DNA of 64,000 nt from Bin5 sp009843665 (GTDB lineage Bacteria; Chloroflexota; Anaerolineae; Caldilineales; Caldilineaceae). The DNA lies in contig OZ244818.1 of NCBI GenBank assembly GCA_965220285.1, forward strand, positions 496,001 through 560,000, in the 5' to 3' direction. The notes beneath the pieces are model-generated. The model ran no database searches, was not told the origin of the DNA, and was given only the letters and a program-made list of their open reading frames with translations. A program made the position numbers and the translations under genes. Positions 54,419 through 63,187 of this stretch are shown here, piece by piece; the stretch's first letter is position 1; every line of letters starts with the position of its first letter.

Positions 54419-55450
54419 TCAACGGTGAAAGATGTAGAGCGAGCGGTTTTCCAGCGGCAGGCTGATTCTTTTCTCCTGACGGTGGCTCTCTGCAAGCGCC
54501 AGGCAGACTTCGGTCAGATGATGGGCGACTTCGACCGGGCCCAGCGTTTGCCGTCCCTCTTCGTGCGCCAGGACCAGGTCCTCCAGGCAGTACTGCGTCG
54601 CGCTGTGGTCAGGTACCAGTTCGACGGGCACTTCGGCGGCGATGCGCGACTTTCCAGCCTGATTTTTTCGCAGCTGGAGGCCGGTCCCATTGTCGAATAC
54701 GCGCACGCTTCCGCCGTCGCCCATCACTTCGAATTCCCAGTTGCCGGCCGGGACGCTGGTGGCAGCGATGCCATTGGCAAAGGTAAGTTGGAAGATGCCG
54801 TACGGGTCATCATCGAGGCGGTTGTCAGGGATTCGATGATCGATTGTGTTCAGTTCGCCCCAGATGCTCTCGACCTTGGGATCGTCGAGCAGGAAGCTCA
54901 AGGTGTCGATTGAGTGGATGTGGCCGTGAAGCAGGTTTGTACTGGCGTAGTGAACGGCGGCCTTTGGCTCGCCGATTTCGCCATTCCTGATCATGTCACG
55001 GGCCTGATGATAACGCAGATTGAAGCGGCGCAGGACGCCTGAATTGAAAAGAGAGCCGTTTTCCTGGACCGCCTTGAGGATCCCGTCAGCTTCCTCCATG
55101 GAACAGGCGATCGCTTTTTCGCAGAAGATCAGCCTGACCCCTTCTTCCGCGGAACGCGTCGCCATCTCGGCGTGGAGATGGCCTCGCGTACAGACGGCGA
55201 CCATGTCGGGGTCCTCCTGGCGGATCATCTCGACGTAGTCTTCGTACAAGGCGTCAACGCCCCAGCGCTCTGAGAATGCCTCCCGTTTGGCGGCATCAAT
55301 ATCGGCACCCGTTACCACCTGCAAGCGATCGCTGGCATTGCAGGAGGCAGCCACCGAGTAGGGCGGACTCCTGTCGGGGAACTCATCGTCGATTGTGCTG
55401 CCCATCCGACCCAGGCCGATGATGGCGACGCGATAAGTTTTGTCGGTCAT
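54419..55450 (-). CDS. Gfo/Idh/MocA family oxidoreductase (divergent member)
   Basis: A 343-residue NAD(P)-dependent oxidoreductase. The cofactor loop is IIGLGRMGSTIDDEF (residues 10-24), shared with its three upstream neighbours, but the rest diverges. FCEKAIACSMEEAD is the EKP-like region (EKA here), RFNLRYHQARDMI follows, and HIHSIDTLSFLL carries the conserved His/Asp. GGAGAAA lies before ATG 55450. It is about 62 bases upstream of the dioxygenase-like gene. It seems an older relative of the triplicated genes, so it may act on a related sugar. Substrate unknown. Confidence 0.87.
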   Translation of the reverse strand: MTDKTYRVAIIGLGRMGSTIDDEFPDRSPPYSVAASCNASDRLQVVTGADIDAAKREAFSERWGVDALYEDYVEMIRQEDPDMVAVCTRGHLHAEMATRSAEEGVRLIFCEKAIACSMEEADGILKAVQENGSLFNSGVLRRFNLRYHQARDMIRNGEIGEPKAAVHYASTNLLHGHIHSIDTLSFLLDDPKVESIWGELNTIDHRIPDNRLDDDPYGIFQLTFANGIAATSVPAGNWEFEVMGDGGSVRVFDNGTGLQLRKNQAGKSRIAAEVPVELVPDHSATQYCLEDLVLAHEEGRQTLGPVEVAHHLTEVCLALAESHRQEKRISLPLENRSLYIFHR

Positions 55451-55511
55451 ATTGGTTTCTCCGGAAGATAATGGCTAGCGGCTCGACCGGCAGCGAGAGA
55501 ATCAGAACAGG

Positions 55512-56621
55512 TCACTGGCCACTGAGTCTGCGAATACGGGCGGGCACTGAATCGTTGGCGGTCTCGGACGAGAGAAGGCGGAGGGAGCGGTCGGGAAGCG
55601 GCAGGTCAATGCGACGGCCACCCTGACGATGCGACTCGCGCATGGCGATCGCTATCTCCAGCGCCTTGCGTCCATCTTCGTCAGAGCAGCGGGGCGGCGC
55701 GCCGGTATCGATGCACTGCACAAGATCTTCGATTACGGCGGGGCCCATGCTTGGGAAGGTTGTCGGCAGAGGGAATGGCGCACGCGCCGGCAGGTTGCGG
55801 CCGCGCGGCCCTCCAGGGACCCAGCGGTAGTACTGCGTCTCCATGCCTTGGGCCAGGGAACGGACGCGTCCCTCAGTACCGATCAGATCGAATTCCCACT
55901 GTGCGGCGCCGGTGGGCGTACCGCGCAGAAAGCCGCGCACATTGTTGTCGAACACCATGTAGCCGTTGCCCATCAGATCTTCGTCGCCTGCTGCTATTTC
56001 GTCCGACTCCATTTCGCCGAAGACCCACTCGACGTCACCGCCGGCGAGGTAGCGCATGGTGTCGATGGCGTGGCTGCCATTGGCGGATAGGGTACAGCGG
56101 GTGTAGGCGGTAATCTGCAAAATCTCTCCCAGTTCCCCCTCTTCGACCATGCGGCGGGCCTCGGTAAAGAAGACATTGTAACGGCGGGAGCAGTTGACGG
56201 CGACGGCCACGCCCTTACGGGCGGCGAGCTCGATCACTTCATCGGCCTCGGCGAGGCTCAAGGTGAACGGCTTCTCTGCCCAGATCGCCTTCACGCCGGC
56301 ATTGATCGCATCGATCATGATTGATGCGCGGAGACGCGCGGTCGTGCACATGCTTACGAAATCGGGACGCTCCGCCTCCAGCATCTCGCGGTAGTCGGCA
56401 TAGATCTGCCTTTCTTCGAGGCCCCAGCGTTCGGCGAAGATCGCGCCCTGCTCTGCGTGTGGGTCGGCGCCCGCGACCAGTTCGGTTTGGGGGGCGGCCA
56501 CATAGGTAGGGGCGTGACAGTAAGGCATGAAGAACTGTCCGCCCTGCCGGATTTCGTCGTCGAAAGTGCTGCCCATTCGCCCCAGACCGATGACGGCTGC
56601 GCGATAGGTACTTGCGGGCAT
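55512..56621 (-). CDS. Gfo/Idh/MocA family oxidoreductase (triplicate copy 1)
   Basis: A 369-residue dehydrogenase. The cofactor loop is VIGLGRMGSTFDDE (residues 10-23), EKPFTLSLAEAD near 115 holds the EKP lysine, VNCSRRYNVFFTEARRM is shared with copies 2 and 3, and GSHAIDTMRYL near 182 the catalytic His and Asp. GEMESDE and WVPGG are other shared blocks. The ATG at 56621 (AGGAGA upstream) gives the same length as copies 2 and 3. Sequence is very close to the two upstream copies, showing recent tandem duplication. Sugar or polyol substrate unknown. Confidence 0.9.
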   Translation of the reverse strand: MPASTYRAAVIGLGRMGSTFDDEIRQGGQFFMPYCHAPTYVAAPQTELVAGADPHAEQGAIFAERWGLEERQIYADYREMLEAERPDFVSMCTTARLRASIMIDAINAGVKAIWAEKPFTLSLAEADEVIELAARKGVAVAVNCSRRYNVFFTEARRMVEEGELGEILQITAYTRCTLSANGSHAIDTMRYLAGGDVEWVFGEMESDEIAAGDEDLMGNGYMVFDNNVRGFLRGTPTGAAQWEFDLIGTEGRVRSLAQGMETQYYRWVPGGPRGRNLPARAPFPLPTTFPSMGPAVIEDLVQCIDTGAPPRCSDEDGRKALEIAIAMRESHRQGGRRIDLPLPDRSLRLLSSETANDSVPARIRRLSGQ

Positions 56622-56750
56622 TGCTGATTCTCCTGGAGGCTGCGGCCAGCCCCCTATTGGGGGGCGGCGTTGGGAAAACCACAACTCTCACTGAACTGGC
56701 AAAGCCGCCGATATAACGGCTCACTTCTCCTCGTTTTGCATCGCGGCGGC

Positions 56751-57860
56751 CTACTTGCTTTGCATTCTACGAACTCGTGCGGGCACGGCATCGCTGAGGA
56801 TTTCGCTCGAAAGAATGCGCAGAGAGCGATCGGCCAGGGGCAGGTCAACGCGACGCCCGCCCTGGCGGTGCGACTCGCGCATGGCAATCGCTATTTCCAG
56901 TGCTTTGCGGCCATCCTGGACTGAGCAGCGCGGCTGCCTGCCGGTTTCAATGCAATCCACGAGATCCTCGATTACCGAGAGTCCCGAGCTCGGAATGTGC
57001 GTAGGCAGTGGGAAAGGCGCCCTTGCCGGCAGTCCCTGGTCACGCAGTCCGCCGGGCACCCAGCGGTAGTACTGGGTTTCCATGCCCTGCGCGAGGTTGC
57101 GGACCCGTCCTTCGGTGCCGATCAGGTCGAACTCCCACGGAGCAGCGCCCGTATGTGTACCGCGAATGAAACCGCGCGCGCCGTTGTCAAAGGCCAAATA
57201 GCCGTTGCCCATGAGGTCCTCTTCGCCGGCGGCCTTTTCGTCCGACTCCATCTCGCCGAATACCCACTCCACATCTCCCCCAACGAGGTAGCGCATGGCG
57301 TCGATGGCATGGCTGCCGTTGTGGGAGAGGTTGCATTGCGTGTAAGCGGTTATCTGCAGGATCTCGCCCAGTTCTCCCTCATCGACCATGCGGCGCGCTT
57401 GATTGAAGAAGACGTTGTAGCGACGGGAGCAGTTGACTGCGATGGCAACGCCTTTGCGTGTGCCGAGTTCGAGCACTTTGTCGGCTTCAGCCAGACTGAG
57501 CGTGAACGGTTTCTCAGCCCAGATCGCTTTGACGCCGGCATTGATCGCATCGATCATAATGGCGGCGCGGTGACGAGCGGTCGTACAGAGGCTCACGAAA
57601 TCGGGCCGTTCGGCCTCCAGCATCTCGCGGTAGTCGGCGTAGATCTGACCTCTTTCCAGACCCCAGCGATCGGCGAAGATCTCGCCCTGCTCCGCGTGTG
57701 GGTCGGCGCCTGCGACCAGATCGGTATGGGGGGAAGCCACATAGGTGGGGCCGTGACAGTAAGGCATGAAGAACTGTCCGCCCTGTGTGATTTCGTCGTC
57801 GAATGTACTGCCCATACGACCAAGGCCGATTACGGCGGCTCGAAAGTCCTTCCCTGGCAT
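56751..57860 (-). CDS. Gfo/Idh/MocA family oxidoreductase (triplicate copy 2)
   Basis: A 369-residue dehydrogenase, near-identical in plan to its two neighbours: cofactor loop AVIGLGRMGSTFDDEI, EKPFTLSLAEAD, VNCSRRYNVFFNQARRM and GSHAIDAMRYL. Copies 1 and 2 are closer to each other than to copy 3 (for example FMPYCHGPTYVASP here against FMPYCHAPTYVAAP in copy 1). The ATG at 57860 has GGGAGA upstream; a TTG at 57875 would extend it by five residues. The intergenic gap to copy 1 is 129 bases. Likely same reaction as copies 1 and 3 with changed specificity. Confidence 0.9.
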   Translation of the reverse strand: MPGKDFRAAVIGLGRMGSTFDDEITQGGQFFMPYCHGPTYVASPHTDLVAGADPHAEQGEIFADRWGLERGQIYADYREMLEAERPDFVSLCTTARHRAAIMIDAINAGVKAIWAEKPFTLSLAEADKVLELGTRKGVAIAVNCSRRYNVFFNQARRMVDEGELGEILQITAYTQCNLSHNGSHAIDAMRYLVGGDVEWVFGEMESDEKAAGEEDLMGNGYLAFDNGARGFIRGTHTGAAPWEFDLIGTEGRVRNLAQGMETQYYRWVPGGLRDQGLPARAPFPLPTHIPSSGLSVIEDLVDCIETGRQPRCSVQDGRKALEIAIAMRESHRQGGRRVDLPLADRSLRILSSEILSDAVPARVRRMQSK

Positions 57861-57902
57861 ACCCAACTCTCCCAAATCGTGTGGTAGGCTGTTCGTTCCC
57901 TG

Positions 57903-59012
57903 CTATGCGACCACGGGCTGTTGACGGAGCCGCCGCACACGGGCGGGCTCGGTATCCCCGCCTATTTCGACAGACAGGATGCGCAAGGAACGGTCGTCGA
58001 TTGGCAGGTCGACGCGGCGACCGCCCCGGCGGTGCGACTCGCGGAGAGCGATCGCGATTTCAAGCGCTTTGCGCCCGTCTTCAGCCGAGCAGTGCGGGTC
58101 AGAACCTGTCTCGACGGCGTTGACGAGGTCGGCAATGACCGAAAGTCCAGTGCCCTGAATGCTCAATGGCAAGGGAAAGGGCGCCCGCGCCGGCAGGCCC
58201 TCGTCACGCAGGCCGCCGGGAACCCAACGATAGTACTGTGTGTCTGTGCCGTTTGCCAGCGAACGGACGCGTCCTTCGGTGCCGATGAGATCGAACTCCC
58301 ATGGCGCGGTGCCGGTGGACATGGCGCGAATGTAGCCGCGAACTCCGTTGTCGAAGGCCAGGTAGCCGTTGCCCCTCAGGTCTTCCTCGCCGGCTGCTTC
58401 TTCGTCCGACTCCATCTCGCCGAAAACCCAATTCACATCGCCGTCGACAAGATAACGCATCGTGTCGATGGCATGGCTGCCATTGTGAGAAATATAGCAC
58501 TCCGTGTAGGCGGTAATCTGCAGGAGTTCGCCCAACTCCCCTTGCTGCGCCATGCGGCGGGCTTCCGACAGGAATGGACTGTATCGGCGGGAGCAGTTTA
58601 CGGCGATAGCGACGCCGTTGCGGGCACCGAGGTCGATGACGTCGTCGGCTTCGGCGAGGCTCAAGGTGATGGGCTTTTCGGCCCAAATCGCCTTGACGCC
58701 GGCCTCGATTGCGTCCTTCATAATGGCGGCCCGGTGGCGTGCGGTCGTACAGATGCTGACGAAATCCGGCCGTTCTGCTGCCAGCATGTCCCGGTAGTCG
58801 CTGTATATGTGCTGTGCGGACAGCCCCCAGCGTTCGGCGAAGATGGCGCCTTGCTCGGCATGGAGGTCGGCGCCGGCGACCAACTCGGTGTGGGGCGAGG
58901 CCACGTAGCTGGGAGCGTGGCAGTAGGGCAGAAAAATTGTGCCGCCCTGCTGAATTTCATCGTCGAACGTGCTGCCCATGCGTCCCAGACCGATTACCGC
59001 TGCTCTGTACAT
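57903..59012 (-). CDS. Gfo/Idh/MocA family oxidoreductase (triplicate copy 3)
   Basis: A 369-residue dehydrogenase, the first of the run. The ATG at 59012 (AGGAGG upstream) gives the 369-residue length shared by all three; the open frame to 59156 would add 48 residues with no counterpart in the others. Cofactor loop AVIGLGRMGSTFDDEI, EKPITLSLAEAD (I where the others have F), VNCSRRYSPFLSEARRM, GSHAIDTMRYL. It is the most diverged of the three. Divergent from the Gfo/Idh/MocA gene at 59290, sharing the region between. Confidence 0.9.
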   Translation of the reverse strand: MYRAAVIGLGRMGSTFDDEIQQGGTIFLPYCHAPSYVASPHTELVAGADLHAEQGAIFAERWGLSAQHIYSDYRDMLAAERPDFVSICTTARHRAAIMKDAIEAGVKAIWAEKPITLSLAEADDVIDLGARNGVAIAVNCSRRYSPFLSEARRMAQQGELGELLQITAYTECYISHNGSHAIDTMRYLVDGDVNWVFGEMESDEEAAGEEDLRGNGYLAFDNGVRGYIRAMSTGTAPWEFDLIGTEGRVRSLANGTDTQYYRWVPGGLRDEGLPARAPFPLPLSIQGTGLSVIADLVNAVETGSDPHCSAEDGRKALEIAIALRESHRRGGRRVDLPIDDRSLRILSVEIGGDTEPARVRRLRQQPVVA

Positions 59013-59075
59013 GAAATCCCTCCTGGGCCTTTCAATATTCGATATTTGGATGCAGTCCCTGGGATTCGTTGCAGG

Positions 59076-59104
59076 TTGACACGCGGTAGAATCACCTTTA
59101 CGAT
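59076..59104 (+). promoter_or_regulatory. Sigma-70-type promoter candidate for the 59290 gene run
   Basis: A perfect TTGACA (59076-59081), a 17-base spacer and TACGAT (59099-59104, four of six). The start would be near 59111, leaving a leader of about 180 bases before ATG 59290. The oxidoreductase, the glucosidase and possibly the FAH-family gene would follow on this transcript. Confidence 0.5.
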
Positions 59105-59289
59105 ATGCTAACGTATTCTTCCAATTTGCGCTACCGCGTATGAAGCCGCCGACCAAATCATTTCAGGACCGGAACTGCCTCCGTCCCAGACAGGGGTGGA
59201 TTTCTGACGTGCCAGGAAAGCGGGCACATTTCGAAGACGCGGCGCGCTAAACAAAGCAGCCGGACACATTTCAGTGGAGGCCAGAACCA

Positions 59290-60360
59290 ATGCAAGAAGT
59301 ACACGCAGCCCTATTGGGGCTATCCCATCCTCACTCACTGGCCCACTTGCGCACGCTTCAGACGGTGGCGGAGATTGCAAGCATCACACTTTGGGATGAG
59401 GACGAGGCTCTTTTGAGATCGACCCTGGAGAACCAGGGCGAGAAGGTCAGCGCGACGACGACCGACCTGTCGTCGGTGCTGGCAGAGGAGCAGATCCTGT
59501 TTGTGGTGGCGGCATTGCGAAACGACCTGGGGCCGCCGATCTTCACTCGCGCCCTGGAGGCGGGGAAGCACGTGATTACCGACAAGCCGATCGGCAAGAC
59601 CGCTGTAGAGAGCGCGGAAGTCGCGGCTGTAGCCAAGCGCGAGGGGCGCAAATTGGGGGTCTTTTACCAGAACAGGGCCTTGCCTCCGATCCAGGATGCC
59701 CGGCGCATTGTCGAGCAGGGGCTGATCGGCGAGCTTGTCTCTGTTGAGATGCGCATGGTGACTACGCAGGTGCAGGTGCGGGACCCGAGTCACTGGCTTT
59801 TCGATATGGATAAGGCCGGCGGAGGCATCCTTTCCTGGTTGGGCTGCCACTATATCGACCAGATCCTAAATATCACTCAGGACAGGATCGTATCGGTGGC
59901 CGCGCAGATTGCCACGCGCAGCGGCGAGGATATAGACGTAGAGGACGTAGCTGCGGTGTCGTTGGGGTTCGCGTCGGGCGCGGTCGGTACATTTCACGCC
60001 GGTTATATGCTGGCGATGAGTGGTGGTGGTTATCACAACGTTGGCGGTTATGACACATACGTCAGCGTCAACGGCCGTCTGGGACGTATCACCTACAGCT
60101 CTAACGGCACGCCGACCAGCATACAAGTCGAAAGCACCCATCCGAGCTGGGCTGCAGCGCCGCGGCGCACTTTTGACTACACGTTCGGGGATTCGCCGGC
60201 CTACGGCGGCGCTTCGGGCGAGACATTCCTGCGTGCTTTTATCAGTGCCTGCCAAGGGAAGGGCGAGCCACTGACCACGGGCGAGGACGCTGTACGTGTC
60301 GCCAAAGTGGTGGACGCGGCGTACGAGTCGAGCCGCAGCGGACGGCGGGTTGAAATCTGA
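59290..60360 (+). CDS. Gfo/Idh/MocA family oxidoreductase (plus strand)
   Basis: A 356-residue member of the family. The N-terminal cofactor loop reads ALLGLSHPHSLAHL, so the second and third glycines of GxGxxG are replaced (G-x-S-x-P-H-S), a variant seen in other family members. TDKPIGKTAVES near residue 98 is the EKP-like lysine region (DKP here) and LSWLGCHYIDQIL near 180 has the conserved His/Asp. GGAGG lies before ATG 59290. It lies 15 bases before the glucosidase gene, so the two are co-transcribed and probably act on the same sugar. Confidence 0.85.
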   Translation: MQEVHAALLGLSHPHSLAHLRTLQTVAEIASITLWDEDEALLRSTLENQGEKVSATTTDLSSVLAEEQILFVVAALRNDLGPPIFTRALEAGKHVITDKPIGKTAVESAEVAAVAKREGRKLGVFYQNRALPPIQDARRIVEQGLIGELVSVEMRMVTTQVQVRDPSHWLFDMDKAGGGILSWLGCHYIDQILNITQDRIVSVAAQIATRSGEDIDVEDVAAVSLGFASGAVGTFHAGYMLAMSGGGYHNVGGYDTYVSVNGRLGRITYSSNGTPTSIQVESTHPSWAAAPRRTFDYTFGDSPAYGGASGETFLRAFISACQGKGEPLTTGEDAVRVAKVVDAAYESSRSGRRVEI

Positions 60361-60375
60361 CAGCGGAGTGCATTT

Positions 60376-63108
60376 GTGACTTCAAGAACCGGAACGCTTT
60401 CACGGGTTAACATACCGCAGACCGCGGAACATAAGCGCCTGGAATGGTACCGAATGCGGAAGAACAACTGGAAGCATTGGGGGCCTTATCTGAGTGAAAG
60501 GGCTTGGGCCACGGTTCGGGAGGACTACAGCCATAACGGTGACTGCTGGAGCTACTTTACTCACGATCAGGCGCGAAGCCGGGCCTACCGCTGGAATGAA
60601 GACGGGCTGGCAGGCATATGCGATCGCAATCAGTACCTCTGCCTCGCTATTGCCTTGTGGAACGGAAATGACCCGATCCTGAAAGAGCGGCTGTTCGGGC
60701 TGACCGGTCCAGAGGGCAACCACGGCGAGGATGTGAAGGAATACTACTTCTATCTGGATAGTACGCCGACGCACAGCTACATGAAAATGCTTTACAAGTA
60801 CCCCCAGGCTGCTTTCCCTTATGGCCAGCTGGTGGAAGAAAACCGCTGGCGCGGGTACGACGACGACGAGTATGAGCTCCTGGATACGGGCGTTTTTGAC
60901 GAGAACCGCTACTTCGACGTCGTGGTAGAGTACGCCAAGGCAGATGAGAACGACATTCTCGCCCGCGTCACCGTGACAAATCGAGGACCTGAAGGCGCGC
61001 GTTTTCATCTGATGCCCACGCTGTGGTATCGGAATACTTGGAGTTGGGGGTATGAAAACGGGCCTCTGGGCGATGTAGGCAAGCAGCCGCGGCTGTCCCG
61101 GAAAGCAGGACCGAACGGTACCCTGACTTTGAGTGCAGAACACCCCGTTCTGGGACCCTACAATTTTTGGGTTGAGGATGCCCGTGAGATTCTATTCACT
61201 GAAAACGATTCCAATTCGGCCTTGCTCTTCGGCATGCCAAATCGGACGCCTTACGTTAAGGACGCATTTCACCGCTTTGTCATCAATGGTGAACACGAGG
61301 CGGTGAATCAAGCGGGCCGGGGCACGAAAGCGGCGGCTCACTACTTCGACATTGTTCCCGCAGGCGGCACACGAGTCTACCGCTGGCGTTTATCCAATAT
61401 GAACCACCGTCAACCGTTTGGCAGAGGGTTCGACAGAGCGTTTCGCCAGCGCATCGCCGATTCAGACGAGTTTTACAGGGCCATACAGAAAAAGGGGTTG
61501 AGCAAGGATGAACGGCGGGTCCAGCGCAGGGCGCTGGGGGGCATGTTGTGGACGAAACAGCTTTACTACTATGACATCCCCCAGTGGCTAAGGGGCGATC
61601 CGATCCTTCCGGCGCCGGAATGGCGCCGGAACGGCCGCAACGGGGACTGGGACCATCTTCACAATTTCGACGTGATTTCGATGCCGGACAAGTGGGAATA
61701 CCCATGGTACGCCACATGGGATACCGGCTTCCACTGCATTCCGCTGGCGCTGGTGGATGCCGACTACGCGAAGCGCCAGTTGACGCTCTCCACGCGGGAG
61801 TGGTATATGCATCCCAACGGCGCTTTGCCGGCCTATGAGTGGCAATTCGGGGACGTAAATCCGCCGGTACACGCGTGGGCGGTGTGGCGGGTCTATAAGA
61901 TCGACGCGCGGCAGAGCGGCATACCGGACCGGCCTTTTCTGGAGAGCCTGTTTCACAAATTATTGCTCAACTTTACATGGTGGGTCAATCGCAAAGACGC
62001 GGACGGCAACAATGTCTTCCAGGGCGGATTCCTGGGGTTGGACAATATCAGCGTCTTTGACCGCAGCGCGGGATTACCCAAAGGCGGCCGCATCGACCAG
62101 TCGGATGGGACCGCGTGGATGGGTTTCTACTGTCTGATGATGATGAAGATTGCCTTGGAACTGGCTGAGCAGGACTCCGTCTATCAGAGCAAGTCATCGA
62201 ATTTTTCAGTCTACCAGGACATGGCGACGAAGTTCTTCGAGCATTTTCTTCGTATCGCCACGGCCATGAACGAGGAGCGAGGCGAGGGCGCTTCACTCTG
62301 GGATGAGAAGGACCGCTTCTATTACGACCTGCTGCACATGCACGACGGCACTTTCATACCGTTGAAAGTCCGGTCCATGGTCGGGTTGATACCGCTGTTT
62401 GCAGTTGAGACTCTGGAGCCACGCCTGTTGTCCTCACTTCGCGAATTCAAGCGGCGCAAAGACTGGTTTATAGAGAACAGACCGCGATTGGCAACGACCA
62501 TAAGCAGAACCGACGCCCCGGGCGTGGGTGAGCGATTCCTAACCTCGCTGCTGACGCGAGATAAGTTAGAGAGCATATTGCGCTATTTGCTGGACGAGGA
62601 GGAGTTTCTTTCGCCATACGGAATCCGCTCGCTTTCCAAAGTTCATGAGAAGCACCCATATCATGTCCACATCGGTGACCGGACGTTCGAGATTCAGTAT
62701 GAGCCGGCGGAATCGCGCTCCGGAATGTACGGCGGCAACTCAAACTGGCGCGGTCCGGTCTGGTTCCCCATCAACTTCCTGATAGTCGAGAGCTTGCAGC
62801 GTTTTCATCACTACTATGGGGACTCACTGAAAGTGGAATGCCCGACGGGTTCAGGTGTCCTCATGACGCTGGACGAAGTCGCCGGAGAACTGTCCCGGCG
62901 GCTGATTCGGCTTTTCTTACGCAGTGAGTCGGGCGGGCGCCCATTCAATGGGGACACGCCAAAGTTTCAGGAAGACCCCCACTGGCGGGACCACATTCTG
63001 TTTCATGAGTACTTCAACGGTGACGACGGGACCGGCTTGGGGGCCAGCCATCAAACGGGCTGGACGGGCCTGGTTGCAAAGCTTCTGCAGCAGTCGGGCG
63101 GCATGTGA
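60376..63108 (+). CDS. GH63-like glycoside hydrolase (glucosidase family)
   Basis: A 910-residue protein that fits the bacterial GH63/MGH1-like glucosidases, which have an N-terminal beta-sandwich and an (alpha/alpha)6 barrel. Barrel motifs that match are ATWDTGFHCIPLALVD near residue 447 (the Asp of the W-D region is a likely catalytic acid), SNWRGPVWFPINF near 790 and HEYFNGDDGTGLGASHQTGW near 877, where the Glu is the likely base. It would hydrolyse an alpha-glucosidic or mannosidic bond; glucosylglycerate or a short oligosaccharide are possible substrates. No signal peptide is visible, so it should be cytoplasmic. It starts at GTG 60376. Confidence 0.8.
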   Translation: MTSRTGTLSRVNIPQTAEHKRLEWYRMRKNNWKHWGPYLSERAWATVREDYSHNGDCWSYFTHDQARSRAYRWNEDGLAGICDRNQYLCLAIALWNGNDPILKERLFGLTGPEGNHGEDVKEYYFYLDSTPTHSYMKMLYKYPQAAFPYGQLVEENRWRGYDDDEYELLDTGVFDENRYFDVVVEYAKADENDILARVTVTNRGPEGARFHLMPTLWYRNTWSWGYENGPLGDVGKQPRLSRKAGPNGTLTLSAEHPVLGPYNFWVEDAREILFTENDSNSALLFGMPNRTPYVKDAFHRFVINGEHEAVNQAGRGTKAAAHYFDIVPAGGTRVYRWRLSNMNHRQPFGRGFDRAFRQRIADSDEFYRAIQKKGLSKDERRVQRRALGGMLWTKQLYYYDIPQWLRGDPILPAPEWRRNGRNGDWDHLHNFDVISMPDKWEYPWYATWDTGFHCIPLALVDADYAKRQLTLSTREWYMHPNGALPAYEWQFGDVNPPVHAWAVWRVYKIDARQSGIPDRPFLESLFHKLLLNFTWWVNRKDADGNNVFQGGFLGLDNISVFDRSAGLPKGGRIDQSDGTAWMGFYCLMMMKIALELAEQDSVYQSKSSNFSVYQDMATKFFEHFLRIATAMNEERGEGASLWDEKDRFYYDLLHMHDGTFIPLKVRSMVGLIPLFAVETLEPRLLSSLREFKRRKDWFIENRPRLATTISRTDAPGVGERFLTSLLTRDKLESILRYLLDEEEFLSPYGIRSLSKVHEKHPYHVHIGDRTFEIQYEPAESRSGMYGGNSNWRGPVWFPINFLIVESLQRFHHYYGDSLKVECPTGSGVLMTLDEVAGELSRRLIRLFLRSESGGRPFNGDTPKFQEDPHWRDHILFHEYFNGDDGTGLGASHQTGWTGLVAKLLQQSGGM

Positions 63109-63187
63109 TGGGTGAACAGTCCAGTTGGACTGCACTTGAAAATCGAAGCACTCATTCTTAGAAGATTCGCAGAAAGGGAAAGAGAAA

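Noticed and set aside
57921..59111. 396-codon plus-strand frame opposite triplicate copy 3
   Set aside because: Shadow of a strong minus-strand gene; the same shadow frame occurs opposite copies 1 and 2, as expected from their similarity.
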